44,088 nucleotides of DNA from Planctomyces sp. (lineage in GTDB: Bacteria; Planctomycetota; Planctomycetia; Planctomycetales; Planctomycetaceae). The position numbers and the translations under genes were made by a program. Below the pieces are notes generated by a model. That model had not been told where the DNA came from. It ran no database searches and saw nothing but the letters and a program-made list of their open reading frames with translations. This document shows positions 26,850 to 35,713 of this stretch, one piece after another (positions within the stretch are counted from its first letter, which is position 1; each line of letters begins with the position of its first letter). Location: positions 1 through 44,088 of the forward strand of contig SXKJ01000357.1 of the NCBI GenBank assembly GCA_005778115.1, given 5' to 3'.

Positions 26850-28301
26850 TGGGACTTCGTGTTCGTGTTGATTCTCATCATCCTGTGTTGGAGCTTCCGG
26901 CTCCGAGGACAGCCCCTCGCGATGACCGAGCAATTCGATCGCCGCTCGGTAGCGCGAGGCGATGCTGTGTTGAGGCAGCAGTCCTCCTAGCAGGATGAAT
27001 GCGGAGAGCGTCAGCACTGCGAATCGCTCGTGCGGGCCGATGCGGAGCGAGACGGTCGAGACGTGCCGCGTGCCTGTGAAGAGTTTGAGGTAGGCTTGCA
27101 CCACGGCGATGCCGTTGAGCGCCGCCGCGATCACGACGGCCACGCCGACGTGAGGATACGTCTCGACCGCCCCGTCCACGAGCAGTTCGGCACCGATGAA
27201 GCCCACCGTGCCGGGGAAGCCGACGCTGGCGAGTCCCGTCAGCAGAAAGCAGACTGCCAGCGCGGGGGCATGGTCGTACAAGCCTTGATGTTCGGTGAGC
27301 AGCAGCCGACCGCGTCGAGCTTCCAAGGCTCGTAGCGTCAAACCAAAACCACCCAGCGACAGCACGACCGAGAACCAGACACACAACGCGCCGGTCAGCC
27401 CGATGGGAGTCACAACTTCCAGCCCCACAAAAACCAGCGCCGAGTGACTGAGGAACAGAAACGCAAAAAATCGCCGAGCATCCCGGTGCACCAATGACAT
27501 CCCGGCCGCATAGACCGCCGTCGCAAGCGAGATTACTCCCATGCTCCGCAGCACCCAATCGGGCGCGATCGGCAGGACGAGTCGCGCGGTGGCGTAAGCT
27601 CCCGTCAACGGGGCGGCGAACAGCACCGCCGTCCCCAAAGTGGCTCGCTCAAACAAGTCGGTCAGCCAAACGTGAAACGGAGCGATTCCGCCTCGGACGA
27701 GAATCGCTCCGAGTAGCGGTACGACCGCCCACAAGCTGTGAACTCGGCCGTCCCCTTCGATCTCCACCTCGGTCCAACCCGCGATCATCAGGGCGATGTA
27801 GGCGAGCGTGTATAACGAATAGACTCGCGTCGGTTGACCGCGCGATCGTAGTTCCAGCCACGGCGGGACAGTCCCGGCCGCCAGTAACGCGATCACCAGC
27901 CACGGCTCCTTGCAACTGAAGATCGCCAGCATGATCGCTTCCGAGATCAGCGTCGAAGCGAACGAGAATCGCCTCACCTTGGTGCCGAGCGTCGTCAGTG
28001 CCGTCAAGAAATACAGCATCGCCACCAGCGGCGCGCTGAGATGGTCGATCACTAACACTTCGCGACCGACCAAACTCGACAACACATGCCACGCATCGTC
28101 CGCTTGGATTTCCTGAGTCTGTCCAAAGTCGAGCCATTCAAAATCGAGCCACGCTCCGATCGTCGAGGCCAGGACCAGCCCGGAGAAAATCAGGCACCAA
28201 CTCCGGCCTCGATGCGGATCGCGTGCCCGGCTGACAGCCAGCGCGCCGATCAGAGCCATCAAAATCGAGCCTTCCAGCCACGGCAAATGGAGGTCAGTCA
28301 T
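26787..28301 (-). CDS. Proton-conducting membrane transporter subunit (NuoM/NuoL-like, Proton_antipo_M)
   Basis: Multi-TM; '[44 protein letters not shown]', '[23 protein letters not shown]', '[22 protein letters not shown]'. Confidence 0.85.
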   Translation of the reverse strand: MTDLHLPWLEGSILMALIGALAVSRARDPHRGRSWCLIFSGLVLASTIGAWLDFEWLDFGQTQEIQADDAWHVLSSLVGREVLVIDHLSAPLVAMLYFLTALTTLGTKVRRFSFASTLISEAIMLAIFSCKEPWLVIALLAAGTVPPWLELRSRGQPTRVYSLYTLAYIALMIAGWTEVEIEGDGRVHSLWAVVPLLGAILVRGGIAPFHVWLTDLFERATLGTAVLFAAPLTGAYATARLVLPIAPDWVLRSMGVISLATAVYAAGMSLVHRDARRFFAFLFLSHSALVFVGLEVVTPIGLTGALCVWFSVVLSLGGFGLTLRALEARRGRLLLTEHQGLYDHAPALAVCFLLTGLASVGFPGTVGFIGAELLVDGAVETYPHVGVAVVIAAALNGIAVVQAYLKLFTGTRHVSTVSLRIGPHERFAVLTLSAFILLGGLLPQHSIASRYRAAIELLGHREGLSSEPEAPTQDDENQHEHEVPGEPEGVSPRTTDSRTESSGG

Positions 28302-29685
28302 AGCAACTCCTCCAGCGTGCTTGGTGGCGCGTCGTCACTCTCCACAGCAGATTTTTTTGTCCCGACAGGAAGTTCGTCCAACGCTGTTCGAGGGCGTCAC
28401 AACCTCGGAAGAATTTCAGGACCGGAGCCACGATGTAGTCCGAAAGGCACGCATCCAAATATCCGCGTTGCAACGCCAGGCGATACATCCAGAGATGCGC
28501 CGTGTCCGAGAAACGCCGCTCCAACAAGCTCGTTCGAGTCGGCAAGCTTTCGCCAATCGCGTTTTCGAGGGTCCGGTAATCGTGCAGCAACGTCGGAGCA
28601 CGCAAGAACTGCAACGTCCTCAAGCAGGCGTGACCGAGAATGTGAATCAGCGCCAGATAGCGCAGCCCAAATCCGATCTCGGCCACGATGATCCCAACCT
28701 GCGTCAGTGATGCGAACGACAGCGCGCACTTGATGTCTGTCTGCACGCGAGCGGCAAACGTCCCGAAGACGGCCGTCGATACACCCACCACCACGATGAC
28801 CGCTCGGAGCGTCGGTGACGAATCGAGCAGGGCACTCACTCGCAACAGCAGGAACGCTCCGAGATGCACCGAGAGTGCGCCATAGAAAACGGCACTCGAC
28901 GGCGTCGGGCCTTCCATCGCTCGCGGCAGCCAGCCCGAAAACGGGACCATCGCCGACTTGCCCATCGACGCCAGCAGCAGCAACAGGCCCACCGCCAGAC
29001 ACTGAGGTTCGGTCAACAGCGTCGTCCCCTCGGGCCAGTGCCCGACGCGGACCAGCTTGTCGAAATCACCTTCGCCCGTCAGGTGATGCAGCACGACCGA
29101 AGCCAGCAGCAACGCAGCATCGGAGAGCCGATACACGCACCAGACTCGCAAGCCGTTCTGCACCGGAGAGAGCCGCTCGTGATAAAACGCGACAAGCAGT
29201 GCGGATGACAAGCCGACCAACTCCCAACCGGTGAACAGCGTCTCGATCGTGCCCGCCAGCGAGGTCGTGATCATGCCCAGTACGAACAGCGAATAGAACA
29301 CGAAAAACCGATTGAAGCCCCGCTCGCGGTGCATGTACCGAGCACAGAAGGCTCCGATCGTTCCGCACAGGAGAAACGTCAGAATCACAAGCGGGACGGA
29401 CAGCCGATCGAATTCAAACTTGAAGACGAAGTGATAGTGTGGGATCGACACCCAATGCCCCAGCGGGATCGGAACATGCCGCATCCCCAGCCCGAGCATC
29501 ATGGCCAGGACCGCAATCGCCGCCAGTAACCCCGTGACGATGGCTGCTTCAACGCACGTCACGATCGCCCGTTCGCTCAGCGGACGACCGCGCAGCGACG
29601 ACAAACCAAGCACGCCAAACAGCGCGGCGGGCGCACCGATCACCGTCAGTCCTAGCACTCGAAAGATCAACTCTTTGTCGAACAT
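28294..29685 (-). CDS. dabB: NuoL-like/DabB-like proton channel subunit
   Basis: '[47 protein letters not shown]', '[32 protein letters not shown]', '[42 protein letters not shown]'; start at MFDKELIF. Confidence 0.82.
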   Translation of the reverse strand: MFDKELIFRVLGLTVIGAPAALFGVLGLSSLRGRPLSERAIVTCVEAAIVTGLLAAIAVLAMMLGLGMRHVPIPLGHWVSIPHYHFVFKFEFDRLSVPLVILTFLLCGTIGAFCARYMHRERGFNRFFVFYSLFVLGMITTSLAGTIETLFTGWELVGLSSALLVAFYHERLSPVQNGLRVWCVYRLSDAALLLASVVLHHLTGEGDFDKLVRVGHWPEGTTLLTEPQCLAVGLLLLLASMGKSAMVPFSGWLPRAMEGPTPSSAVFYGALSVHLGAFLLLRVSALLDSSPTLRAVIVVVGVSTAVFGTFAARVQTDIKCALSFASLTQVGIIVAEIGFGLRYLALIHILGHACLRTLQFLRAPTLLHDYRTLENAIGESLPTRTSLLERRFSDTAHLWMYRLALQRGYLDACLSDYIVAPVLKFFRGCDALEQRWTNFLSGQKNLLWRVTTRHQARWRSCYD

Positions 29686-29746
29686 GTGCGCAGCTTTCAA
29701 GGGAGGTCAAACCACGTCGGGAAATGTCCGCTGCGATGCAGCTCGG

Positions 29747-30310
29747 TCAAGACGTGCATCCAGGCAAAGGCGACGAAGAACCAGATCGCATCGAACACTC
29801 CGCGACGAAATGCGGAGCTTCCGATCTGGTGCTCGGCGCTTTCATGAAAGTGAGCGAATGAGGGAATGAGGGAATGAGCAGCGGAGTGACTTGGCGATAC
29901 GCCAAATACACGTCGCCATGCCGTTCGGTGAGCCGGCGAGCTTCTGATGCGACGACGCTTGGGTAGTACGCCAGAAAGCCGAGCAGAACGATCAACGGAA
30001 ACGTGACTGTGCAGGATCCCATTCCGACACCAACGGCTGCGACTGCACTAAAAAAGTACAAGAGATTTTGACACAACGAATAGGGGCCATCCGTGATCAA
30101 GCCCTCTGTCTTCCGACCGGCAATACTTCCGAGACACCACACCCGGCCAATGACTCCGACGCCCATCAGCAAGCAACCGGATGAAAACAAGGTGTGACCC
30201 ACCAAGCTCGTTTCGCCCCAATGAGTTCCGACCACCGTAGCGGCCGACAGCCAGAAGGTGGCCAAAATGGCTGTCAGACGTTTTCGCAGGCGTTCGACAT
30301 TCAGATTCAT
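29747..30310 (-). CDS. PEMT/isoprenylcysteine-carboxyl-methyltransferase-like membrane methyltransferase, C-terminus out of frame
   Basis: 'GRKTEGLITDGPYSLCQNLLYFFSAVAAVGVG...RRLTERHGDVYLAYRQVTP'; C-terminus after an 8-bp tandem repeat is in the wrong frame; another frame reads [50 protein letters not shown] to 29697. Confidence 0.8.
   Translation of the reverse strand: MNLNVERLRKRLTAILATFWLSAATVVGTHWGETSLVGHTLFSSGCLLMGVGVIGRVWCLGSIAGRKTEGLITDGPYSLCQNLLYFFSAVAAVGVGMGSCTVTFPLIVLLGFLAYYPSVVASEARRLTERHGDVYLAYRQVTPLLIPSFPHSLTFMKAPSTRSEAPHFVAECSMRSGSSSPLPGCTS
29852..29878. repeat. 8-bp tandem repeat GAGCGAAT-GAGGGAAT-GAGGGAAT-GAG within a coding sequence
   Basis: Read directly: gagcgaatgagggaatgagggaatgag. 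Confidence 0.95.
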
Positions 30311-30354
30311 TACTTCGCCTCCTTTGTAGTTTGGGAATTGAAATCAACTGCTCT

Positions 30355-30420
30355 GTAGCCACGCTCGCCAGAACGTGGGCCGAGTCACCGACAAGCCCAC
30401 GCTCTGGCGAGCGTGGCTAC
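30355..30420. repeat. REP/BIME-like palindrome, GTAG type
   Basis: GTAGCCACGCTCGCCAGAACGTGGGC ... GCCCACGCTCTGGCGAGCGTGGCTAC; arm folds CCACGCTC-GCCA-GAGCGTGG. Confidence 0.88.
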
Positions 30421-32300
30421 GAAACAATCTCCGCGAACTCCAGGTGCTCGCGCTGCCCGCGATACCAGTCGAGCGATGACTCGGCCTTGGGCAGCTCTGT
30501 GATGTCGGGCTGAAACGGGTGAAACTCACCCGCGCGATAAATCAAAATCTCGGACGACCTCGGATCCAGCAGAGCCAACTGGCTCCAACCGTTTTTCAAA
30601 ATCTTGGCGACGAGCGGGTCGCGGTCCATGATTTGGAAAATGCCCTCTGGTTTGGTCTCGATCACGAACAGCAGTCGCACCGGTTCGTGAATCTCGACTC
30701 CCTGCCAAGGCAGGCCCGGACGCAAATCACTGGCAGCTCCATCCATCACTCCCAGCAGTGACGTCACGTTGTGAGGCAGCTTCGTCCCGCAGCCCCAGCC
30801 GGGTGAGTCGATGTACGAAAAGAAGTATTGCAGATTGATCCCTTCGCAGACCGGCACGACCGGAGCGAGGATGCGGCCCAGAATCGACAGCCGTTCGTCG
30901 TCCTGAGCCGGATCGTAGGACTGCATGAAGCAGCGGCGGTCGAGAAACAGTCCGCGCAGCCGATGACGTCGCCCGACGAAGCACACCGTATTTGTTGCGT
31001 TTCCGAATTCTGGTCGCGTCTGAGCGAGGTCTTCCGAGCGTCCTTCGACGTGCTCGTGCGCCGCCGCAAACGACAGGTTGAGCGGAGCCGACTGAAATCG
31101 GCGACAGCGTTCGTGAGCATTCCGCTGACAAACGATGTCGAGCGAGTCGCGTGCTGCTTCAAAATCGGCGAGATGCGACTTCGGAAGCAAATCGAGGTCG
31201 TAAAACGTGAGCGTGTCGCTGCAAGTGTTGTGCAGACCGCCAACGAAAAATGTCTCGGCGGGAATGTCCAAACCGCGCTGATACAGAATGGTGCGAACGC
31301 GCGGGTCGTTGAGCATCGCCGCCAGCGCCCGCGCGTTCGGCCCACCCGCTCCACCGGAGCAGGCTCCGCAGCCGTAGGCCGATTTGTGCGGGTTGTTCAG
31401 ACAGAACGAGCCGTGCCCGAAGAAGAACAACAGCCGAGCAAAACCGGAAGTCAGCCCGATGTCTCGCAGCACTCGCTCGCCGATATTCGCCATCTCGTCG
31501 AGGCTGAAGCCGACATGATTCCCTTCGGGACCGGGCGTCGATTCGAAGCGTTCCAGTCGCAACCGTGTGACACGCGGAGCCTCCACGAATCGACCGACCG
31601 ACTTGCGAATGCGGGCCGTCATTCGCGGAAACAACACGCGAGCGACCAACGGCACCGAAGCCAACACACCTAGGCCGGCCGTCAATACCGCACCGCGCGT
31701 GATGCTGCGACTGCCGATATGGACCGAGTGCGTTGCCGTGCCGATCGCACGTCGCGTCTTCGCTCGTCGCCGGTCGTCCTCTTCCAATGAGTAGACCACT
31801 TCCTCGGTGATCCAGTGCTGCGGCCGGACGACGATCGGACACAACGTCGAGAAGTGTGCATCGGCCACTCCGCGATAATAGATCGGCACATTGAAGAAGC
31901 CCGCCGTGCTGAAAGTCTCGGCATCCGGAACCACTTCCTCGATGTGGCGGCGAAACGACTCTTCGCGCGTGTCGATGCAAAAGCAGGCTTGAAAACAAGA
32001 ACGCTGGTTGGCGAGCGGGGCGGCGTCAGCACTCCGGTTTTCAGTGGTCATCGAAAGCACCGGGGGGCTGACGCCGCCCCGCTCGCCAACTTTGCCGTAG
32101 GTGTTCCGCGTGTGAATCGCAATCGCATCGAGAGCCTGACGACGAAAACGACGTTCAAAGGCCAGATGAAACAGTCGGCGACGCTCGACCTCGGTGAAGC
32201 TCTCGATTTGCAACACGAGCGTCGACCAGTCAGCCTCGGTCAATCGGTGCAGAGCCACCGGACTGCAACCGAGAACCTGAGCGAGTTGGAAGACCAACAA
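30417..32300 (-). CDS. dabA: DUF2309/DabA C-terminal part (putative carbonic-anhydrase-like subunit), in frame with 32310-33644
   Basis: 'QACFCIDTREESFRRHIEEV' (CxD ligand motif), 'FFGHGSFCLNNPHKSAYGCGACSGGAGGPNARALAAMLNDPRVR' (H and C ligands), 'RRCFMQSYDP', 'GINLQYFFSYIDSPGWGCGTKLPHNVTSLLGVMDGAASDLRPGLPWQGVEIHEPVRLLFVIE'. Confidence 0.92.
   Translation of the reverse strand: MLVFQLAQVLGCSPVALHRLTEADWSTLVLQIESFTEVERRRLFHLAFERRFRRQALDAIAIHTRNTYGKVGERGGVSPPVLSMTTENRSADAAPLANQRSCFQACFCIDTREESFRRHIEEVVPDAETFSTAGFFNVPIYYRGVADAHFSTLCPIVVRPQHWITEEVVYSLEEDDRRRAKTRRAIGTATHSVHIGSRSITRGAVLTAGLGVLASVPLVARVLFPRMTARIRKSVGRFVEAPRVTRLRLERFESTPGPEGNHVGFSLDEMANIGERVLRDIGLTSGFARLLFFFGHGSFCLNNPHKSAYGCGACSGGAGGPNARALAAMLNDPRVRTILYQRGLDIPAETFFVGGLHNTCSDTLTFYDLDLLPKSHLADFEAARDSLDIVCQRNAHERCRRFQSAPLNLSFAAAHEHVEGRSEDLAQTRPEFGNATNTVCFVGRRHRLRGLFLDRRCFMQSYDPAQDDERLSILGRILAPVVPVCEGINLQYFFSYIDSPGWGCGTKLPHNVTSLLGVMDGAASDLRPGLPWQGVEIHEPVRLLFVIETKPEGIFQIMDRDPLVAKILKNGWSQLALLDPRSSEILIYRAGEFHPFQPDITELPKAESSLDWYRGQREHLEFAEIVS
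32007..32090. repeat. GGCGAGCGGGG-subfamily palindrome inside dabA
   Basis: Perfect 24-bp outer arms GTTGGCGAGCGGGGCGGCGTCAGC / GCTGACGCCGCCCCGCTCGCCAAC. Confidence 0.92.
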
Positions 32301-32309
32301 CGCTCGCCC

Positions 32310-33644
32310 TTAGACGGGAGGAGCATGATCGTTTCCGTTTCGCAGCGCGGCCGCCTTTCGTAACTCCGCGAGTGATCCGTGATAATCCAGCGACTCAGCC
32401 GCCACATGCGCCAGAGCGATGCGCTCCAACACGAACCGCACCGCGAGAAACTCGACCAGACTTCCGGACGGAGCCGACAAGGCCACGCGATCCGGGCGAT
32501 CCTCCATCTGCCAGATCATCCCAGCCCAACCGCGCAGCGCCAGCAGACTGGCCGTGATGTAATCGTCCCTCTCGTCGTCGCCGACACCGAGCATCTCCAG
32601 CGACTCGCAAATCGAATCGAGTGGTCCGATGCCCGCCTGCTCCAAACGCGTGAGTTCACTCGACAAGCCAAGCATCCAGCGATCCGGCGGCCCGACCGGC
32701 AGGTGGTACACCTCGCAGAACGCGCGATAGAAACCGTGTTCGCGAACAGGCAACTTCCAACCGGCGAACCCCTGATCGGTGAACGCGGCACAGAATCGGA
32801 TCAAGACTTCGTGAACCAGTTCGTCACTGTCGCGGTTCGTCGCGCGAAGCAAGACGTCACGATGCCGCGTGGGACAAATTGGCGAGCGGGGCGGCGTCCG
32901 CTCCCCGGTTTCGGTGGTCGCCTCAAGACACCGGGGGGCTGACGCCGCCCCGCTCGCCTGATTGCTCTTCTGCGTCCCTGCACGACACGCTCGCCATAGC
33001 AATCGAAGCGAAAAGGCTTCCCAGGTTTTGTCGCTCCAGTTCTCGATCGACGACTCGCCAAACCGCCGGATCAAGTCGTCGTGCAGATACTGGTCGTGAG
33101 TCGCATGTGGTCCGCTCCCACGGTGCGAATCGTCGCCGCCATCGCGCAGGTCACGCATGACCCAGCGCTTGGACTCATCGATGATCTTCCTGCGAGCCGT
33201 CGTTGGAGCATCTTCGCGGAAGTTCGTCAGCGCGTCGGTCTCGGCCACGAACCACTGTAACTCTTCGACAGGTCCGGTCTGCAACGGACAACGCAGCATC
33301 GCCAATCGGACCTCGAACGGCGTCGTGAGAGCGTCAATGCGAACATCCGCACGCTCGGCCAAGTCACGTCGCAGCACGACCGATAAGTCTTCCTCCCGAA
33401 TTCGGCCACGAGCCATCTTTTCGCGATACCGCTCCTCGGACAAATACGGCTGCACGCCAAACAGTTTGGCCCCTTTCAGCAGCCCCTCCTCGAACGGCAA
33501 GTCTTCCAGCGCCTGCAACGTGTTGAGAAACACAAACGCTGTGATCGGCCCCTGCGATGGCAGCAGTTGCGCCGCGCGGTCGATCAGACGTTGCAAGTCC
33601 GCGAGTTTTGAATCCGAAACCTGTGGGCGCGCAGCAGCATCCAC
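32310..33644 (-). CDS. dabA: DUF2309/DabA N-terminal part, terminated by in-frame TAA (32310-32312)
   Basis: 'LLPSQGPITAFVFLNTLQALEDLPFEEGLLKGAKLFGVQPYLSEERYREKMARGRI', 'VLIRFCAAFTDQGFAGWKLP'; same frame as 30417-32300. Confidence 0.88.
   Translation of the reverse strand: MDAAARPQVSDSKLADLQRLIDRAAQLLPSQGPITAFVFLNTLQALEDLPFEEGLLKGAKLFGVQPYLSEERYREKMARGRIREEDLSVVLRRDLAERADVRIDALTTPFEVRLAMLRCPLQTGPVEELQWFVAETDALTNFREDAPTTARRKIIDESKRWVMRDLRDGGDDSHRGSGPHATHDQYLHDDLIRRFGESSIENWSDKTWEAFSLRLLWRACRAGTQKSNQASGAASAPRCLEATTETGERTPPRSPICPTRHRDVLLRATNRDSDELVHEVLIRFCAAFTDQGFAGWKLPVREHGFYRAFCEVYHLPVGPPDRWMLGLSSELTRLEQAGIGPLDSICESLEMLGVGDDERDDYITASLLALRGWAGMIWQMEDRPDRVALSAPSGSLVEFLAVRFVLERIALAHVAAESLDYHGSLAELRKAAALRNGNDHAPPV
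32881..32958. repeat. GGCGAGCGGGG-subfamily palindrome inside dabA (second insertion)
   Basis: GGCGAGCGGGGCGGCGTCCGCTCCCCGGT / ACCGGGGGGCTGACGCCGCCCCGCTCGCC. Confidence 0.88.
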
Positions 33645-33731
33645 GGCAGCACCTCATCCGAGCAGTTTTCGAGCAGTCTCAACCGTCGCTATCAACTTGC
33701 GACGGTTCCTCAGCACACACGACGGCGGCGA

Positions 33732-34040
33732 TTAAGCCGTCGGTGGACCGCGCTCAAAATGCGAGCGCAGACGCCGAACTCGATCGAACTCAAGCTCCTC
33801 GGCAATATGCGCGGTGCAAGCAACGTCCAGCACGACGACGCACCGAACGGATTCGAGCAACAGCTCGGAATCGTCGAACTCATCAGCCTCACCCGCCTCA
33901 GCCTCTTCGACCAAGACATACGGAGAACTGAAGTCCCCGGTGACAAACGAATGGCCATCTTGCAACAGGCCGAGCAGAGACGGAGTGGCCACCAAAACCA
34001 ACAGGAGCAAGGCCAGGAGTCGTCGGTGCCACGAAGTCAT
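33732..34040 (-). CDS. Small hypothetical protein with N-terminal TM segment
   Basis: 'MTSWHRRLLALLLLVLVATPSLLGLL'; upstream of dabA on the same strand. Confidence 0.5.
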   Translation of the reverse strand: MTSWHRRLLALLLLVLVATPSLLGLLQDGHSFVTGDFSSPYVLVEEAEAGEADEFDDSELLLESVRCVVVLDVACTAHIAEELEFDRVRRLRSHFERGPPTA

Positions 34041-34093
34041 GGTGAGGCGATATATTCCTACTGGCGGGATATTGCCAGTCCAAACACGGACCA

Positions 34094-35713
34094 TCACTTC
34101 GCAACCGGTGTGGTCACGGTGAGCCACAACTCGCCGGTTGTCGCACTGAAGGGAGTCAATGTCGTCAGCGCCGGTTTCTCGATTGGCGGCTCGGACTTCA
34201 CTCGCCCCCGAATGCGGAGCGGCCCGGAATAGCTCGCTCCCGCTTCGGCCTTGAGCACTAGCTTGACCGACTTCGATTTGTCCCCAGTCTTTTCGGAGAC
34301 AACCGCCTCAGCCGTCACTTTCTCCGGCAACTCGACTGCGACAACTTCGATCTCGCCAGCGAACCCGCGTTGACGATCCACCGTCACGGGAATCTCCAAC
34401 GGCTTATCCGCAGTCAATACGAACGAGTCGGCCGCAACCTTCAACTCAAAATCTGGCTGAAAGGGGAGGGCGGTGATGCGATAGAAAAATCGAGCCCCCC
34501 CCAAGCCGAACCGGTCGGTGATCGCGAGGCGATATTCCCCTTCAGCCGGTGCCGTGAAGTTCGCATCGGGATCGAAGTCCCCCTTCGAACCGTCATCAAC
34601 TTCCTGCAACTGCGAACCGTCCGCTTTCAGAATCCGTAATACGGGATCGAGCGGCGATCCTGCGGTGCGTGCATCCGTTCGAATGACAATCGCCTGTTTC
34701 CCCGCCAGCTTCATACGAAAGACATCGACCTCACCCGGCTTGCCAATCACACCGGTCATCGACGACGGCAATGCAATTTCCTGAGGCTCTGGAGTCGGCT
34801 CCTTCAATTCGGCCAGGGACGGATGAGCCTCAACCGGTAACGTCAACGTGTTACCGAGCAGCGCGTGTCGCACGACGAATGAGTCTCCGGCCACTTCCAT
34901 CGGAAACTCAGCGAACTCCGGCGGCAGATTCCAACCATGCAATCGCAGCTTCCGTAGTGCAGGCGGCTCGCCTGCAACCGCCTCTCGCCCCACAGACATC
35001 GGCTGAGCATGGTCTACGAATGCACCAGTCGTCAGCGTTAGCCGATAGATGTAATTCGCTCCGCCCGCGAACGCGACACTCGAATTCGCCACGTCCGAGA
35101 ACGCAAACACTCGCACGCCATATTCGCCATCCGCCGGAGCCGTGAACGCAATCTGCGGATCGAACCCATGATCGTCGTCATTATGCTCCATCACGAACCC
35201 GCGCGGGCCGAGCACTTGCAGCACAGCATCCATCGGCGAACCCAGCGTCCCCTTCGCCATCAACGACGCAACCAACGTCTGTCCCGCCTTCAACGAGACC
35301 GCAAACGTGTCGACTTCGCCTCCCTTATCCAACACGCCATTGACGACGATCTGGCTCGTTTCAAGCTTCTGAGCCTCCTTCGCCGAGTTATTCGGCTCCT
35401 TCTCGGCGATCTCCGTCAAGGTGCCGATCACGAACGGACGCAGCGACGACGCGCCTTCGGCATTGAAGACACGAATCCAGCACAACCCCGGCGCAGCATT
35501 CTCGGCAACGATCACTTTGAACTTGTTGCCGCTCTCCGCAAACTCCAGCTTCACCCCGTCGCGACTGATCCACGCTTGGGGCTTGTCACCCACGGAACCC
35601 TGCGCGGCGACTTCAACGGACTGCCCCACTTGGCAACCCGCTGGAAACAACGCGGTCACGTTTGGCGGAGCAGCGACCAACGTTGCTGCGAGAACGAGCA
35701 GCGTTGAAGTCAC
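34094..35713 (-). CDS. Secreted protein with pre-peptidase C-terminal (PPC)-like domains
   Basis: 'GGEVDTFAVSLKAGQTLVASLMAKGTLGSPMDAVLQVLGPRGFVMEHNDDDHGFDPQIAFTAPADGEYGVRVF' and a second copy 'KPGEVDVFRMKLAGKQAIVIRTDARTAGSPLDPVLRIL'; probable GTG start overlapping the end of the DUF1501 gene. Confidence 0.82.
   Translation of the reverse strand: MTSTLLVLAATLVAAPPNVTALFPAGCQVGQSVEVAAQGSVGDKPQAWISRDGVKLEFAESGNKFKVIVAENAAPGLCWIRVFNAEGASSLRPFVIGTLTEIAEKEPNNSAKEAQKLETSQIVVNGVLDKGGEVDTFAVSLKAGQTLVASLMAKGTLGSPMDAVLQVLGPRGFVMEHNDDDHGFDPQIAFTAPADGEYGVRVFAFSDVANSSVAFAGGANYIYRLTLTTGAFVDHAQPMSVGREAVAGEPPALRKLRLHGWNLPPEFAEFPMEVAGDSFVVRHALLGNTLTLPVEAHPSLAELKEPTPEPQEIALPSSMTGVIGKPGEVDVFRMKLAGKQAIVIRTDARTAGSPLDPVLRILKADGSQLQEVDDGSKGDFDPDANFTAPAEGEYRLAITDRFGLGGARFFYRITALPFQPDFELKVAADSFVLTADKPLEIPVTVDRQRGFAGEIEVVAVELPEKVTAEAVVSEKTGDKSKSVKLVLKAEAGASYSGPLRIRGRVKSEPPIEKPALTTLTPFSATTGELWLTVTTPVAK

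Noticed and set aside
14963-33644. Possible TAA stop-codon reassignment, given two same-frame TAA interruptions
   Set aside because: Other well-supported genes end at TAA in the expected place (e.g. 14839, 40898), so independent nonsense mutations or decay are simpler.
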